Shown: one piece after another, positions 8,393-16,824 of the stretch
Layout: each line of letters begins with the position of its first letter
Position numbering within the stretch: the first letter of the stretch is position 1
Source: Opitutia bacterium
GTDB lineage: Bacteria > Verrucomicrobiota > Verrucomicrobiia > Opitutales > UBA953
Direction: 5' to 3'
NCBI GenBank assembly: GCA_003569165.1
Contig: BGOI01000001.1
Coordinates: 62,001 to 126,000, forward strand
Length of the DNA: 64,000 nt
Notes under the pieces: model-generated
Told to the model about the DNA's origin: nothing
What the model saw: only the letters and a program-made list of their open reading frames with translations
The model's database searches: none
Translations under genes and position numbers: made by a program

Positions 8393-8890
8393 TTACTTCG
8401 CGGGCCCGGCGTTGAGCTTATTCAACAACTCGGTGCGTTCATTGAGCAGACGCACGACCTCATCACGCTCGGCAACGAGCTTGCGCAGGCTCTCGTTCTG
8501 GGTGCGGACAACATCGTTCTGCTGCGTGACCACGGCATTCTGACGGCGGATCGAATCGTTCTGGTTCGCGACAGCGGCGCGGAGCGGCGCGAGTTCAGCG
8601 GCGGCATTCCGGGCCGTGATCAACGCGGCGGCGGAGACGGTCAATTCCTTGCGCACGGCTTCCTCGGCACGCTTCAGCTCGCCGACCCGCCCGTCGAGCC
8701 GACGGATCTCGGCGGCGTAGGTCTCGCCGAGGCGACGGGCTTCGGCGGATTGCTCGCGCAGTTCTCGTTCGGCCACGCGGGCGGACCGGAGCTCAGCCCG
8801 AAGCTCGGATTCGCGGACCCATTGCGAAGCGCAGAAGACCGAGAGCGCCACGCAGAGAGCGGCGAGGACGAGCGGCCAACGGAAACTCAT
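8393..8890 (-). CDS. Membrane-anchored coiled-coil protein at the end of the TonB/Exb operon
   Basis: A 165-residue protein. One N-terminal membrane anchor (about residues 5-22) is followed by an almost uninterrupted charged helix. Residues 109-136 form four tandem heptads in which Gln-Asn recurs at exactly seven-residue spacing (QN at 110, 117, 124 and 131), followed by Leu/Val heptads to the end. This predicts a periplasmic parallel coiled coil with polar core positions. I recognise no family. Its ATG overlaps the stop of exbD (8887-8890), so it is the translationally coupled last gene of receptor-tonB-exbB-exbD-this. It may be a structural partner of the energy-transducing complex; that is inference. 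Confidence 0.75.
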   Translation of the reverse strand: MSFRWPLVLAALCVALSVFCASQWVRESELRAELRSARVAERELREQSAEARRLGETYAAEIRRLDGRVGELKRAEEAVRKELTVSAAALITARNAAAELAPLRAAVANQNDSIRRQNAVVTQQNDVVRTQNESLRKLVAERDEVVRLLNERTELLNKLNAGPAK

Positions 8891-9300
8891 CGGGCAGCGG
8901 ACTTGACGGTGAAGGCAACCTTCTGGACGCCGGCGCTGCGGACGAAATCAAGGACGTCGATCATGCGGCCGTGCGGGGTGTCGGCGTCGCCGGCGATGTA
9001 GACCGCCACTCCGGCGTTGGCTTTGACACGGGAGAGCAGCGTCTGGCGAAGATCAGGCAAGGTGGCGGCCGTGCGGTCAATGAACACCTGGCCGGCGCGG
9101 TCGACCGAGATTGTGACCGCATCAGTCTTGAGCTCGGAATGACCGGTGGCGGCGCCTTCGAGGTTCACCGGCATGCAGTGATTCTTATGGAGCGTCACGC
9201 TGACGAGCATGAAGGCCGCCAGCAGGAAGAACATGATGTCGATCAGCGGGATGATCTCCAGCCGGGGGCGCCGGTGCGGCAACGGGGACGGAATCTTCAC
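8887..9300 (-). CDS. exbD: ExbD/TolR-family biopolymer transport protein
   Basis: A 137-residue inner-membrane protein. A short cytoplasmic N-terminus rich in Pro/Arg leads into the membrane helix IIPLIDIMFFLLAAFML. This contains the conserved Asp that takes part in proton translocation with ExbB. A periplasmic domain follows, with the family's D-x-x-x-x-GR...VLD...AGV pattern near the C-terminus. It overlaps exbB by 4 bp and the next gene by 4 bp. Confidence 0.9.
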   Translation of the reverse strand: MKIPSPLPHRRPRLEIIPLIDIMFFLLAAFMLVSVTLHKNHCMPVNLEGAATGHSELKTDAVTISVDRAGQVFIDRTAATLPDLRQTLLSRVKANAGVAVYIAGDADTPHGRMIDVLDFVRSAGVQKVAFTVKSAAR

Positions 9301-9923
9301 GAGACCCTCCCCTTCTGGATGGCGACCTGTAGGGTCGTCGCGGCGGCCTCGAGGTCGGCCTGCAGGCCGCTCAGGCGGCTCGACAGCAGGTTCAGCGGGA
9401 CGAGCGTCACAATGGCGATGCCGAGGCCCGCGGCGGTCGCAATCAGCGCCTCGCCGATGCCGCCGGTGACCTTCGTCACGGCGAGCTCATCCGAGCCGAT
9501 TGAAGTGAACGAGCCCATGATGCCGGTAACCGTTCCCAGCAGGCCGAGCAGCGGGGCCAGCGTCACGAGCGTGTCGAGCACGGTGATGAAACGAGCCGCT
9601 TCGCGCAGCTCGGCGGCGGACGCCACCTGGACGGCACCCTCGAACGAACCCGTGCGATGGGCAAGCCCGGCACGGAGCACGCGGGCGACCGGATCTTCGG
9701 ACTTCGCGACGGCCTGCTCGGCGGCGGCCCAGTCGCCCGCTTCGGCGGCCTTGAGGGCGGCGGCGACGGCGGCGGGATCACGGCGACCAGCGGTGCGGAA
9801 CCACCACACGAGGCGCTCGCCTACGACCGCAATGGCAATCAAGGCGGCGATGAGCAGCGGATACATGATCGGTCCTCCTTGCAGGAAGAGGTCGACCGCG
9901 GTGTTGGCGAGAGGGAGGGACAT
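9297..9923 (-). CDS. exbB: ExbB/TolQ/MotA-family proton channel protein
   Basis: A 208-residue protein with three membrane segments: one near residues 18-42, then a pair around 110-135 and 150-180. It carries the conserved LAPLLGLLGTVTGIMGSF motif. With ExbD it uses the proton gradient to energise TonB. The ATG at 9923 follows a GGGAGGGA purine run by a few bases. The open frame further upstream is Arg/Pro-rich shadow sequence over tonB and is left out. Confidence 0.92.
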   Translation of the reverse strand: MSLPLANTAVDLFLQGGPIMYPLLIAALIAIAVVGERLVWWFRTAGRRDPAAVAAALKAAEAGDWAAAEQAVAKSEDPVARVLRAGLAHRTGSFEGAVQVASAAELREAARFITVLDTLVTLAPLLGLLGTVTGIMGSFTSIGSDELAVTKVTGGIGEALIATAAGLGIAIVTLVPLNLLSSRLSGLQADLEAAATTLQVAIQKGRVS

Positions 9924-9931
9924 GGAGGTGG

Positions 9932-10570
9932 TTATTGAAGTTCGAAGATGAGTGGTACGAGGAAGCGGCGGGGGGCGCCAGGCGCCCACGTCCACTGTTG
10001 ACGGAGCCAGTCGATGGCATGCTGGTCGAGCGACGGATGACCGCTGGATTCGCGGACCGCGACGGACGAGGGTGCGCCGGAGGCGGCGACGTCGACGAGG
10101 ACGAGCAGACGACCTTGGACGCCCTGCTGACGGGCCCAACGAGGATAAGGCGGATCTGGGAAATCGCCAGGCATGTCCGGCACGAAACGTTCAGCAGAAG
10201 GAGGCGCGGAGAGAGCGGCACGGGGCGCCGCGGCGGATTTAACAGGACGCAGGGCGGTGACGGGCACCAAGGCAGGCATGGCGGTCACCGGCACGACGGC
10301 CAGCGGCGCGGTGGCGGCGACGACTTCCGGCGAGGCCGTCGGAACCTGTGGCGATGCTTCGGCGATTGCCGGCGAGGGGCTCGCGGGCTTGGCCGGCGGC
10401 GTGAAATACTGGACCGGCGCCCCAGCGCCATGGTCATGATCGTGTTCGGCGGGCAGCCGGACCGGGCCGGCCAGTTCGCCCAGCACGCACACCAAGATCG
10501 TCGCCGCACCGAGGGCGGCGGCCCAGGCGCAGAGGCGGTCTTGCGAGGCGATGGAAAGGGCGGCGGCCAA
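9932..10570 (-). CDS. tonB: TonB-type energy transducer with a His/Asp patch
   Basis: A 212-residue protein. The N-terminal membrane anchor spans about residues 14-36, followed by a short acidic-histidine patch (EHDHDHG, His 43, 45 and 47). A Pro/Ala/Val-rich periplasmic linker leads to a C-terminal TonB domain: FPDPPYPRWARQQGVQGRLLVLVDVAASG and a final W-x-P-G-stretch ending in FELQ. It transmits energy from ExbBD to the receptor encoded 4 bp upstream. The His patch next to the membrane is compatible with metal binding. Confidence 0.88.
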   Translation of the reverse strand: MAAALSIASQDRLCAWAAALGAATILVCVLGELAGPVRLPAEHDHDHGAGAPVQYFTPPAKPASPSPAIAEASPQVPTASPEVVAATAPLAVVPVTAMPALVPVTALRPVKSAAAPRAALSAPPSAERFVPDMPGDFPDPPYPRWARQQGVQGRLLVLVDVAASGAPSSVAVRESSGHPSLDQHAIDWLRQQWTWAPGAPRRFLVPLIFELQ

Positions 10571-10574
10571 AAGG

Positions 10575-12563
10575 TCAGAAGCTCAGCTTCAGACCTGCTT
10601 CTACACCGCGTCCCGGCAACGGCAAGGCATCCTTGATGAAGGAGGAAGCGTTGCGGGCCTCGACGTCGAAGAGGTTCGTCAGGCGGAGCGTGAAGCGGGC
10701 GGCGGCGCCGGCGACCTGGAAGTCATGGCCGAAACTGGCGCCGACCATCGTGTAACCCGCGGTAGGGGTCTCATCCGTGGCGAGGTGGTTCTGCGCCAGG
10801 TGATACGTGGCGTCGAGGCGCCAGGACCAGCCGGACTGCAAACCGTGCAGGGCGGCACCGATACGGCCGGGCGAGATGCGCGGGAGCGCCTCGGAGGTGT
10901 CGCGGTTCGAGGCGCGCACGGAGTCGCCGAAGAACTCGAGGCCGCACTTCGTGGTCGCCCCGTCCTGCAGCTGGAAATTCACCTTCGCTTCGGCGCCATA
11001 GAAGTCCGCTGGTACGGAGACGAAGTCATAGCGTGCGAGCTGGTCGACGCCGGAGGAGTAATTCGGACCACCAACACCGGTGAGATTGGGCCCGAAGCCG
11101 TTAGCCTGCTGGCTGATGAAGGAACTGAAACGGTTGTAGTAAACCGAGAAGCTACCCGAGATCGTGCCGCGCGTTTTGGCGAGCTCGAGCTCGAGGCCGA
11201 CGCCCTTCTCCTTGCCCAACGTGCGATCGCCGACCTCATAGGCGTCGGTGCCCATGTGCGGGCCATCGGCGAAGAGCTCCTGGAAATTCGGTGCGCGTTC
11301 GGTGCGGGTCAGGCTGAGCGTGGTCGACCACTGCGCGTTCAAGTCCTTGACCCAAGCCAGCGCCAGGCTCGCCGGCGTGAACGAAGCCGAGGCCGCGCTG
11401 GGATTGCTCGCCAGGCCTTCATGCGTCCAGGCTTCCGCTGACACCTTGGCGGACTCCACGCGGAAACCGTAGCGCAGACGTGTGTCGGCCGAGAGCGGCT
11501 GGACGAAGGAGCCGAAGAACGCGTCGTTGGCGTTACGAGTGTTCGGCAGGAAGGCCTCGTCGCCGGTCACCGCGAAATCGAAGCGGCCGGACTGCACGCC
11601 TACGACACCTTCAAGGGCGCCGATCTTCGTCAGTTCGAAGTCGACGCGCGCATCCCAGCCCTGATTGGTGAAAGTGCTGCCCGCGACGCCGCCATCGAAC
11701 TCGGAGTGCGCGTAGTCGGAGACGCCGAGCTTGTAGCTGACGGACTTCAACGCCGCGGCCGGCGAGTTGACTGAGCCCGCGAGATCCCAGCGGCGTTGAC
11801 GTAGGCCGATCTCGATACCCGGCTCGGTGACGCCATAGGTCGAGTCGAGGCCCGAGTAGGAAAGCCCGACATAACCAGACGGGCCGATGCGTGAGACGCC
11901 GAAGCCAGCGCCCTGGCTGTCGCTGGCCGTATCGGCGATGCGGCCGATCGGCGTGGAGAGGTCAGTCGTCGACTTCGTGAAGCCGTCGAGATGGAAGGCG
12001 AAGTCGCCTGCGCTGCCTTCGGCCAAAGCCGAGAGCGAACGGAGTCCGTCGGCCGAACCTGCGCGACCGAAGAGCGTGAACGCACGGGGCAGTCGTTCGA
12101 CTGGGATGCGGTTATCAATCACGTTCACCGCGCCACCGAGGATACTAGAGCTATAGAGCAAGGCCGCTGGGCCGCGGAGTACCTGCATCTCACGGATCGT
12201 CAGCGGATCGACGCTCACCGCGTGATCGGGACTCGAGCTCGAAGCATCGAGGCTGCTCGTGCCGTTCTGCGCGATCTTCAGGCGATCGCCTTCGAGACCG
12301 CGGATCACTGGTCGGCCCGAATTAGGACCGAAGTAGCTCGAAGCCACGCCGGGGATGTCGGCGAGCACATCGCCAAGAGTGGAAACCGAAAGCGCCTCCA
12401 GACTGGCGCCGCTGAGTCGCAGGGAAGGCGTGACCGCGGTGATTTCGCCACCGATAGCCGAGCCCTTGATTAAGACAGGCTTAAGCTTCTGCGGGGCGGG
12501 CTCTTGCGCGGAGACGGTGAGCGTGGCGGCGGCGAGGAGAAAGGCGGTGTGGAAGGGGCTCAT
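10575..12563 (-). CDS. TonB-dependent outer-membrane receptor, possibly for zinc or another metal complex
   Basis: A 662-residue protein. A signal peptide ends Thr-Val-Ser-Ala-Gln. The plug domain has LGDVLADIPGVASSYFGPNSGRPVIRGL and IREMQVLRGPAALLYSSSILGGAVNV. A 22-strand-type barrel ends in an aromatic residue (LKLSF). A segment around RTERAPNFQELFADGPHMGT and YEVGDRTLGKEKG resembles the ZnuD-like group of receptors, which take up zinc; this is recollection, not a search. The dedicated TonB/ExbBD downstream and the palindrome 17 bp upstream support a regulated, substrate-specific uptake operon. Confidence 0.92.
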   Translation of the reverse strand: MSPFHTAFLLAAATLTVSAQEPAPQKLKPVLIKGSAIGGEITAVTPSLRLSGASLEALSVSTLGDVLADIPGVASSYFGPNSGRPVIRGLEGDRLKIAQNGTSSLDASSSSPDHAVSVDPLTIREMQVLRGPAALLYSSSILGGAVNVIDNRIPVERLPRAFTLFGRAGSADGLRSLSALAEGSAGDFAFHLDGFTKSTTDLSTPIGRIADTASDSQGAGFGVSRIGPSGYVGLSYSGLDSTYGVTEPGIEIGLRQRRWDLAGSVNSPAAALKSVSYKLGVSDYAHSEFDGGVAGSTFTNQGWDARVDFELTKIGALEGVVGVQSGRFDFAVTGDEAFLPNTRNANDAFFGSFVQPLSADTRLRYGFRVESAKVSAEAWTHEGLASNPSAASASFTPASLALAWVKDLNAQWSTTLSLTRTERAPNFQELFADGPHMGTDAYEVGDRTLGKEKGVGLELELAKTRGTISGSFSVYYNRFSSFISQQANGFGPNLTGVGGPNYSSGVDQLARYDFVSVPADFYGAEAKVNFQLQDGATTKCGLEFFGDSVRASNRDTSEALPRISPGRIGAALHGLQSGWSWRLDATYHLAQNHLATDETPTAGYTMVGASFGHDFQVAGAAARFTLRLTNLFDVEARNASSFIKDALPLPGRGVEAGLKLSF

Positions 12564-12579
12564 TGGTGGGGTTTACTTA

Positions 12580-12596
12580 TTGCAATACAGTTGCAA
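12580..12596. promoter_or_regulatory. Palindromic operator-like site in front of the receptor operon
   Basis: TTGCAATACAGTTGCAA is two TTGCAA half-sites separated by 5 bp, itself an inverted repeat. It lies 17 bp upstream of the receptor ATG on the minus strand. The size and symmetry suit a dimeric repressor such as a Fur/Zur-family protein. It also sits in the divergent region shared with the DUF485 gene. The regulator is not encoded in the window. Confidence 0.5.
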
Positions 12597-12666
12597 AAAG
12601 GAATCGCAAGGGGAAATCATCGGGTTTGCAGTCCGCAGATAATTGCACGGACTACTGCCCACCCCC

Positions 12667-12978
12667 ATGAGCGAGTCCCCCTCCACCCCTGATTCCATCC
12701 ATTCGGATGCGTTCCTAGCGCGCCTGATGCGCGACCAGTTGAAGCTCTCCATCGCCTGCGCGCTGTGCTTCGTCGTCGCACTCGTCGCCCTGCCCTTGCT
12801 GAACTACTTCCAGCCGGAGTTCATGGCCCAGCGCGTGTTCGGCTTCACGCTCACGTGGTTGATCCTCGGCGTGCTCTTCTTCCCCTTCGTGTGGATCATC
12901 TCCTATGTCTTCATCAAGCGCTCCATCGCGCTCGAGGACGCCGAAGCCAAAGCCGCCCTGGACGGCCTGACCAAGTAA
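12667..12978 (+). CDS. DUF485 membrane protein, partner of the acetate symporter
   Basis: A 103-residue protein with two membrane helices (about residues 28-48 and 60-85) and the DUF485 layout: a short N-terminal amphipathic segment LARLMRDQLKLS and a conserved Pro-Leu/Tyr-Phe turn between the helices. In many bacteria this family (YjcH) sits directly before actP, as here. Its TAA is 1 bp from the next ATG (TAATATG). Its function is unclear; probably an accessory to the symporter. Confidence 0.87.
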   Translation: MSESPSTPDSIHSDAFLARLMRDQLKLSIACALCFVVALVALPLLNYFQPEFMAQRVFGFTLTWLILGVLFFPFVWIISYVFIKRSIALEDAEAKAALDGLTK

Positions 12979-12979
12979 T

Positions 12980-14752
12980 ATGAACGCCCTCCTCGCCGCC
13001 GCCGGTATCGATCCTTGGATCGCCATCTGCTCCCTCGTCACCGTCGTCATCACCGTCGGCATGGGCTTCTGGACCGCCGGTAAGTCCAAGAGCGCCGGCG
13101 ACTTCTTCGTCGCGGGCCGCTCGGTCTCCGTCGGCTGGAACGCCTCCGCCATCTCGGGAGAATACCTTTCCGCCGCGTCCTTCATGGGCGTCGCGGGTAT
13201 GGTGATGCTCAACGGCTACGACGCGCTCTGGTATCCCGTATGTTACGCGTGCGGCTACCTCTTCCTCCTGCTCTTCATCGCCGGCCCACTGCGTCGCTTC
13301 GGTGCCTACACCATCCCGGACTTCGCCGAAGGTCGCTATGACTCGCCAGTGTTCCGCAAGATCGCCGTCTGCTTCGTGCTCTTCATCGGCTTCTTCTACA
13401 CCATGCCTCAGATGAAGGGCGCCGGCACCACGCTCGCCTACATCTTCCCCGGCCTGCACTATTCCGTCGGCGTCATCGTCGTCGGCGCGGTCATCACCCT
13501 CAACGTCTCGCTCGGCGGCATGAAGGGCATCACGCTCGTCCAGGCCTTCCAGTATTGGCTCAAGGTCTTCGCCATCACTATCCCGATCTTCGTGTTGGCC
13601 TCCATCGTCGGGCATTATCAGCAGCACCTCGAGGCCAACAAGACCGCTCAGGAAACCGTCGCCGCCGCCCCCGCGGGCATCGAGCGCAAGGCCCTCACGG
13701 CCAAGGCACCGAAGGACGAACAGTGGATCGCGCCGTTCGGCAGCCTGACCACCAAGGCCGTCGACAACGCCATCAAGGCCGCCAAGACCCCCGAAGAAAA
13801 AGCCGCGCTCGAGGCGAACAAGAAGCCCTACTCCCTCCTCTACACCTACTCGCTGATCATCGCGCTCGTCTGCGGCACCGCCGGCCTGCCGCACATCCTC
13901 GTCCGTTTCTACACCAACCCGGACGGCGTCGCCGCGAAGCGCACCACGATGTGGGTGATGATCCTGATCGGTGTCTTCTATGTCTTCCCGCCGGTCTACG
14001 GCGTCATCGGCCGGTCGCTCATGCCGGAACTTTACGAGGCCATCGGCTCCAAGGGCACAGACAAGGTCGTGCTCGAGCTGCCCACCCTGCTCGCCGGCCG
14101 CGACTACCCGCTCCTCGGCTCGGTCCTCTCGGGTATCACGTGCGCGGGCGCCTTCGCCGCGTTCATGTCCACCTTCTCCGGCCTGCTCGTCTCGATGTCC
14201 AGCGCCCTAGCGCATGACATCTACGGTCGCATGCTCAAGCCGGACTCCTCGCCGGAGCAGCGCCTGAAGGCCTTCAAGTGGGCCGCCGTCATCATCGGCG
14301 TCGTCTCCGTGGGCCTCGGCACTCAGGTCGAGAAGCTCAACATCAACTACCTCGTCGGCCAAGCCTTCGCCATCGCGGCGGCCAGCTACTTCCCCCTGCT
14401 CTTCATGAGCGTCTGGTGGCGTGGCATGACCATGAAAGGCGCGGCGACCGGCATGCTCGTCGGTGGCCTCATGGCCCTCGGCGCGATCACCCTCACCACG
14501 CTGTCTGATGTCTACGCCGTGCAGTCGCTGGCGGACTTCTGGGTCGCGAACCCGCTCGTGCGCATCCTCTGCGAACAGCCCGCCATCTGGGCCGTGCCGC
14601 TATCAATCATCCTGATGATCGTGGTCTCGAAGGCCACGGCCTCGACGGTCCCCGCCGACGTCCGCATGAAGATGCTCGTCCTGCACGCCCCGGAAGCCCT
14701 GGGTCTGAAGCAGGAATACATCAAGGAGCACGAAGGTCTCGGCGGTCACTGA
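12980..14752 (+). CDS. actP: Sodium:solute symporter, ActP-like cation/acetate permease
   Basis: A 590-residue SSS-family transporter with about 13 membrane segments. The N-terminal GKSKSAGDFFVAGRSVS motif and SGEYLSAASFMGVAGM match the acetate/pyruvate subgroup. GLPHILVRFYT and CAGAFAAFMSTFSGLLVSMSSALAHDIY are also typical. Between residues ~215 and 285 there is a hydrophilic Ala/Lys-rich insertion (EANKTAQETVAAAPAGIERK and on) before the next helix, making it longer than E. coli ActP (549). It is probably coupled to the DUF485 gene. Confidence 0.92.
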   Translation: MNALLAAAGIDPWIAICSLVTVVITVGMGFWTAGKSKSAGDFFVAGRSVSVGWNASAISGEYLSAASFMGVAGMVMLNGYDALWYPVCYACGYLFLLLFIAGPLRRFGAYTIPDFAEGRYDSPVFRKIAVCFVLFIGFFYTMPQMKGAGTTLAYIFPGLHYSVGVIVVGAVITLNVSLGGMKGITLVQAFQYWLKVFAITIPIFVLASIVGHYQQHLEANKTAQETVAAAPAGIERKALTAKAPKDEQWIAPFGSLTTKAVDNAIKAAKTPEEKAALEANKKPYSLLYTYSLIIALVCGTAGLPHILVRFYTNPDGVAAKRTTMWVMILIGVFYVFPPVYGVIGRSLMPELYEAIGSKGTDKVVLELPTLLAGRDYPLLGSVLSGITCAGAFAAFMSTFSGLLVSMSSALAHDIYGRMLKPDSSPEQRLKAFKWAAVIIGVVSVGLGTQVEKLNINYLVGQAFAIAAASYFPLLFMSVWWRGMTMKGAATGMLVGGLMALGAITLTTLSDVYAVQSLADFWVANPLVRILCEQPAIWAVPLSIILMIVVSKATASTVPADVRMKMLVLHAPEALGLKQEYIKEHEGLGGH

Positions 14753-14833
14753 TCCGGATTCCTGGGGCGGATTATTCCGCCTCCGGGAAACTTGAAACTT
14801 GGAAGTCCGGCAGGGGCTGTCTTTGCTGACGGC

Positions 14834-15169
14834 GTGCCGAACGAACTCACCGAAGACGACTCCCGCGCCTATGGCGTCGTCCAGGCGTTCTCCCTCATCC
14901 TCGCCGGCGGCGCCCTCTATGCGGCGACCCTGCTTTCCTACCGGGGCGGCGAGGTCTTCCTCGGCCTCGTCCAAGACCCTTATGACCGCGTCGTCTGGCT
15001 CGGAGTCGGCATGGGCATCCCCGTCGCCCTCTGCGGCGCGGTGATCGCCGTCCAAGCCACGCTTAATCGTCGCTGGGACCTCCTCCGCATCGTCGCCACC
15101 GTCCTGCTCGTCGGCAACCTTGCCATTCCTGCCGCCTGGGGCGTGCTCTGGCTCATCCGTCACGCCTGA
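14834..15169 (+). CDS. Small three-helix membrane protein
   Basis: A 111-residue protein with three hydrophobic segments (VVQAFSLILAGGALYAATLL, VVWLGVGMGIPVALCGAVI and IVATVLLVGNLAIPAAWGVL) and an acidic N-terminus. I do not recognise a family. The GTG at 14834 (Met-Pro-Asn-Glu) is preferred. A TTG at 14792 in the same frame would add 14 residues without an evident binding site. It sits between actP and hemC on the same strand and ends 13 bp before the hemC region. Confidence 0.65.
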   Translation: MPNELTEDDSRAYGVVQAFSLILAGGALYAATLLSYRGGEVFLGLVQDPYDRVVWLGVGMGIPVALCGAVIAVQATLNRRWDLLRIVATVLLVGNLAIPAAWGVLWLIRHA

Positions 15170-15182
15170 TCTCCTTTTCGCA

Positions 15183-16036
15183 ATGTCCGGCCCATCGTCA
15201 TCGTCACCCGCGGTAGCCCGCTGGCCCTCCAGCAGACGCACGACGCTGCCGCTCGCCTGCAGGCGGCGCTCGGCCGGCCGACGGAGATCCGTATCCTGAC
15301 CACGACTGGTGACCGCCAGGCGAATTGGTCGCTCGAGAAACAGGGAGGCAAAGGCCTCTTCACCGCCGAACTCGAGCAGGCCTTGCTCCGCGGCGAAGCC
15401 GACCTCGCGATCCATAGTTCTAAAGATCTTCCGACCGAAATGCCGGCCGGTCTCGCCATCGCCGTCTGCCTGCAGCGCCAGGACGCGCGCGACGTGCTCG
15501 TGCGCCGCAGTGAGATCACCAGCCCGAAGCTCATCGCCACCGGGAGCCCGCGACGTCGCACGCAGGGCGCCCTCGCCTTCCCGCAAGCTCAGTGGACCGA
15601 ACTACGCGGCAACGTCGACACACGACTGAAGAAGCTCGCCAACGGCGATGCCGACGCCTCCTACCTCGCCGCCTCCGGCCTCAATCGCCTTGGCATCAAG
15701 GAGTGGCCCGGCCTTTCGTTCGAGCCCGTCGCCCTCACCGATATGGTGCCCGCCGCTGGCCAAGGCGCCGTCGCACTCCAATCCCGCTCCGCCGATATCG
15801 CACAGTATATCGCCGCCGGCTGCGCCGCCACGACCTATTCCGTGACCGTCGAACGCCTATTCCTCGCCAAGCTCGGCGAAGGGTGCCACACCGCGTTCGC
15901 GTGCCACCATGCCGCGGGTCGCATGCATCTCTTCCGCGCTGACTTCGGTTTCCGCGACTTCGCTTTCCCCGTCACCGACCTTGCCGCGGCCTCCGCCTTG
16001 GCCGACGACATCCTCCGCCAGATCCTGCCCCGCTGA
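15183..16036 (+). CDS. hemC: Porphobilinogen deaminase, N-terminus out of frame with its ATG
   Basis: It assembles four porphobilinogens into hydroxymethylbilane in haem synthesis. Visible family parts are TRGSPLALQQ, TTTGDR, GGKGLFTAELEQAL, AIHSSKDLP, GSPRRRTQG, LRGNVDTRLKKL, AAGQGAVAL and GEGCHTAF with the dipyrromethane-binding Cys. The coding frame is open from 15170 but has no ATG, GTG or TTG before 15383, inside the domain. The ATG at 15183 is one base out of frame; one extra C in the CCC at 15191-15193 would give Met-Ser-Gly-Pro-Ile-Val-Ile-Val-Thr-Arg-Gly and a 284-residue protein. This is either a sequence indel or a non-standard start. hemD follows after 2 bp. Confidence 0.88.
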
Positions 16037-16038
16037 AT

Positions 16039-16824
16039 ATGAGCAAACTTCCTCTCCGCGATCGCCTCGTCGTCCTCACCCGTCCGGAAGGTCGTGGCGC
16101 CGACTGGAAGACCGCCCTCGTCGACGCCGGCGCGGCGGTGTCCGAGCTGCCGCTGCTCGAGATCAAGTTCGAGCCCGATGACACCGTCCTGAGCGAAGTC
16201 CTCGACGCCATGGGCGAATACGACTGGCTCATCTTCACCAGCGCCAACGGCGTCCGTGGCTTCTTCGACCGCTTCTTCGAGCGCTTCACTGACATCCGTT
16301 CCGTGGGCGGCGTGCGCTTCGCGTGCCTCGGACCTGCGACCGAGAAGGCCCTGCGCCAGTACCACCTAGAGAGCGACCTCACCGCCACGCAGAACGACGC
16401 CTTGTCGCTCGGTCGTGAGCTGATGAACAAATACGATGTCGAGAACCAGAAGATCCTCGTCGTCACCGGCAACCTCAACACCCCCGAACTTCCGCGCCTG
16501 CTCGCCGACGGGGCGATGGGGATTGTCGACGTCATCAAAGTCTACGCCACCGAGGAGAAGTCCGTCGCCGAATCGCCCGAGGCGGCTGAGTTCCGCCGGC
16601 GCGGTGCGGACATCATCGTCTTCGCCAGCCCTTCGGCAGTGGAATCCTTCCTACACCAGGCCGCTTCGCTGCGTCCGGAAGCCGGCGCGCGCCAGCCCAA
16701 GGCCGTGGCCATCGGAGCCACGACCGCGGATGCGTTGCGCAAAGCTGGTATCCCGCTGGCCGGGACTGCTTCCGCCCCGACCGCCATCGCCATTCGCAAC
16801 GCGGTGATCGAAGCCCTCACATGA
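16039..16824 (+). CDS. hemD: Uroporphyrinogen-III synthase
   Basis: A 261-residue HemD-family protein that closes and inverts ring D of hydroxymethylbilane. The family pattern is visible: VVLTRPEGRG at the start, LPLLEIKF, DWLIFTSANGVRGFF, then in the second lobe ADIIVFASPSAVESFL and AIGATTADALRKAGI. Sequence conservation in this family is low, and the position directly after hemC strengthens the call. The ATGA overlap with the next gene (16821-16824) implies coupling. Confidence 0.9.
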   Translation: MSKLPLRDRLVVLTRPEGRGADWKTALVDAGAAVSELPLLEIKFEPDDTVLSEVLDAMGEYDWLIFTSANGVRGFFDRFFERFTDIRSVGGVRFACLGPATEKALRQYHLESDLTATQNDALSLGRELMNKYDVENQKILVVTGNLNTPELPRLLADGAMGIVDVIKVYATEEKSVAESPEAAEFRRRGADIIVFASPSAVESFLHQAASLRPEAGARQPKAVAIGATTADALRKAGIPLAGTASAPTAIAIRNAVIEALT

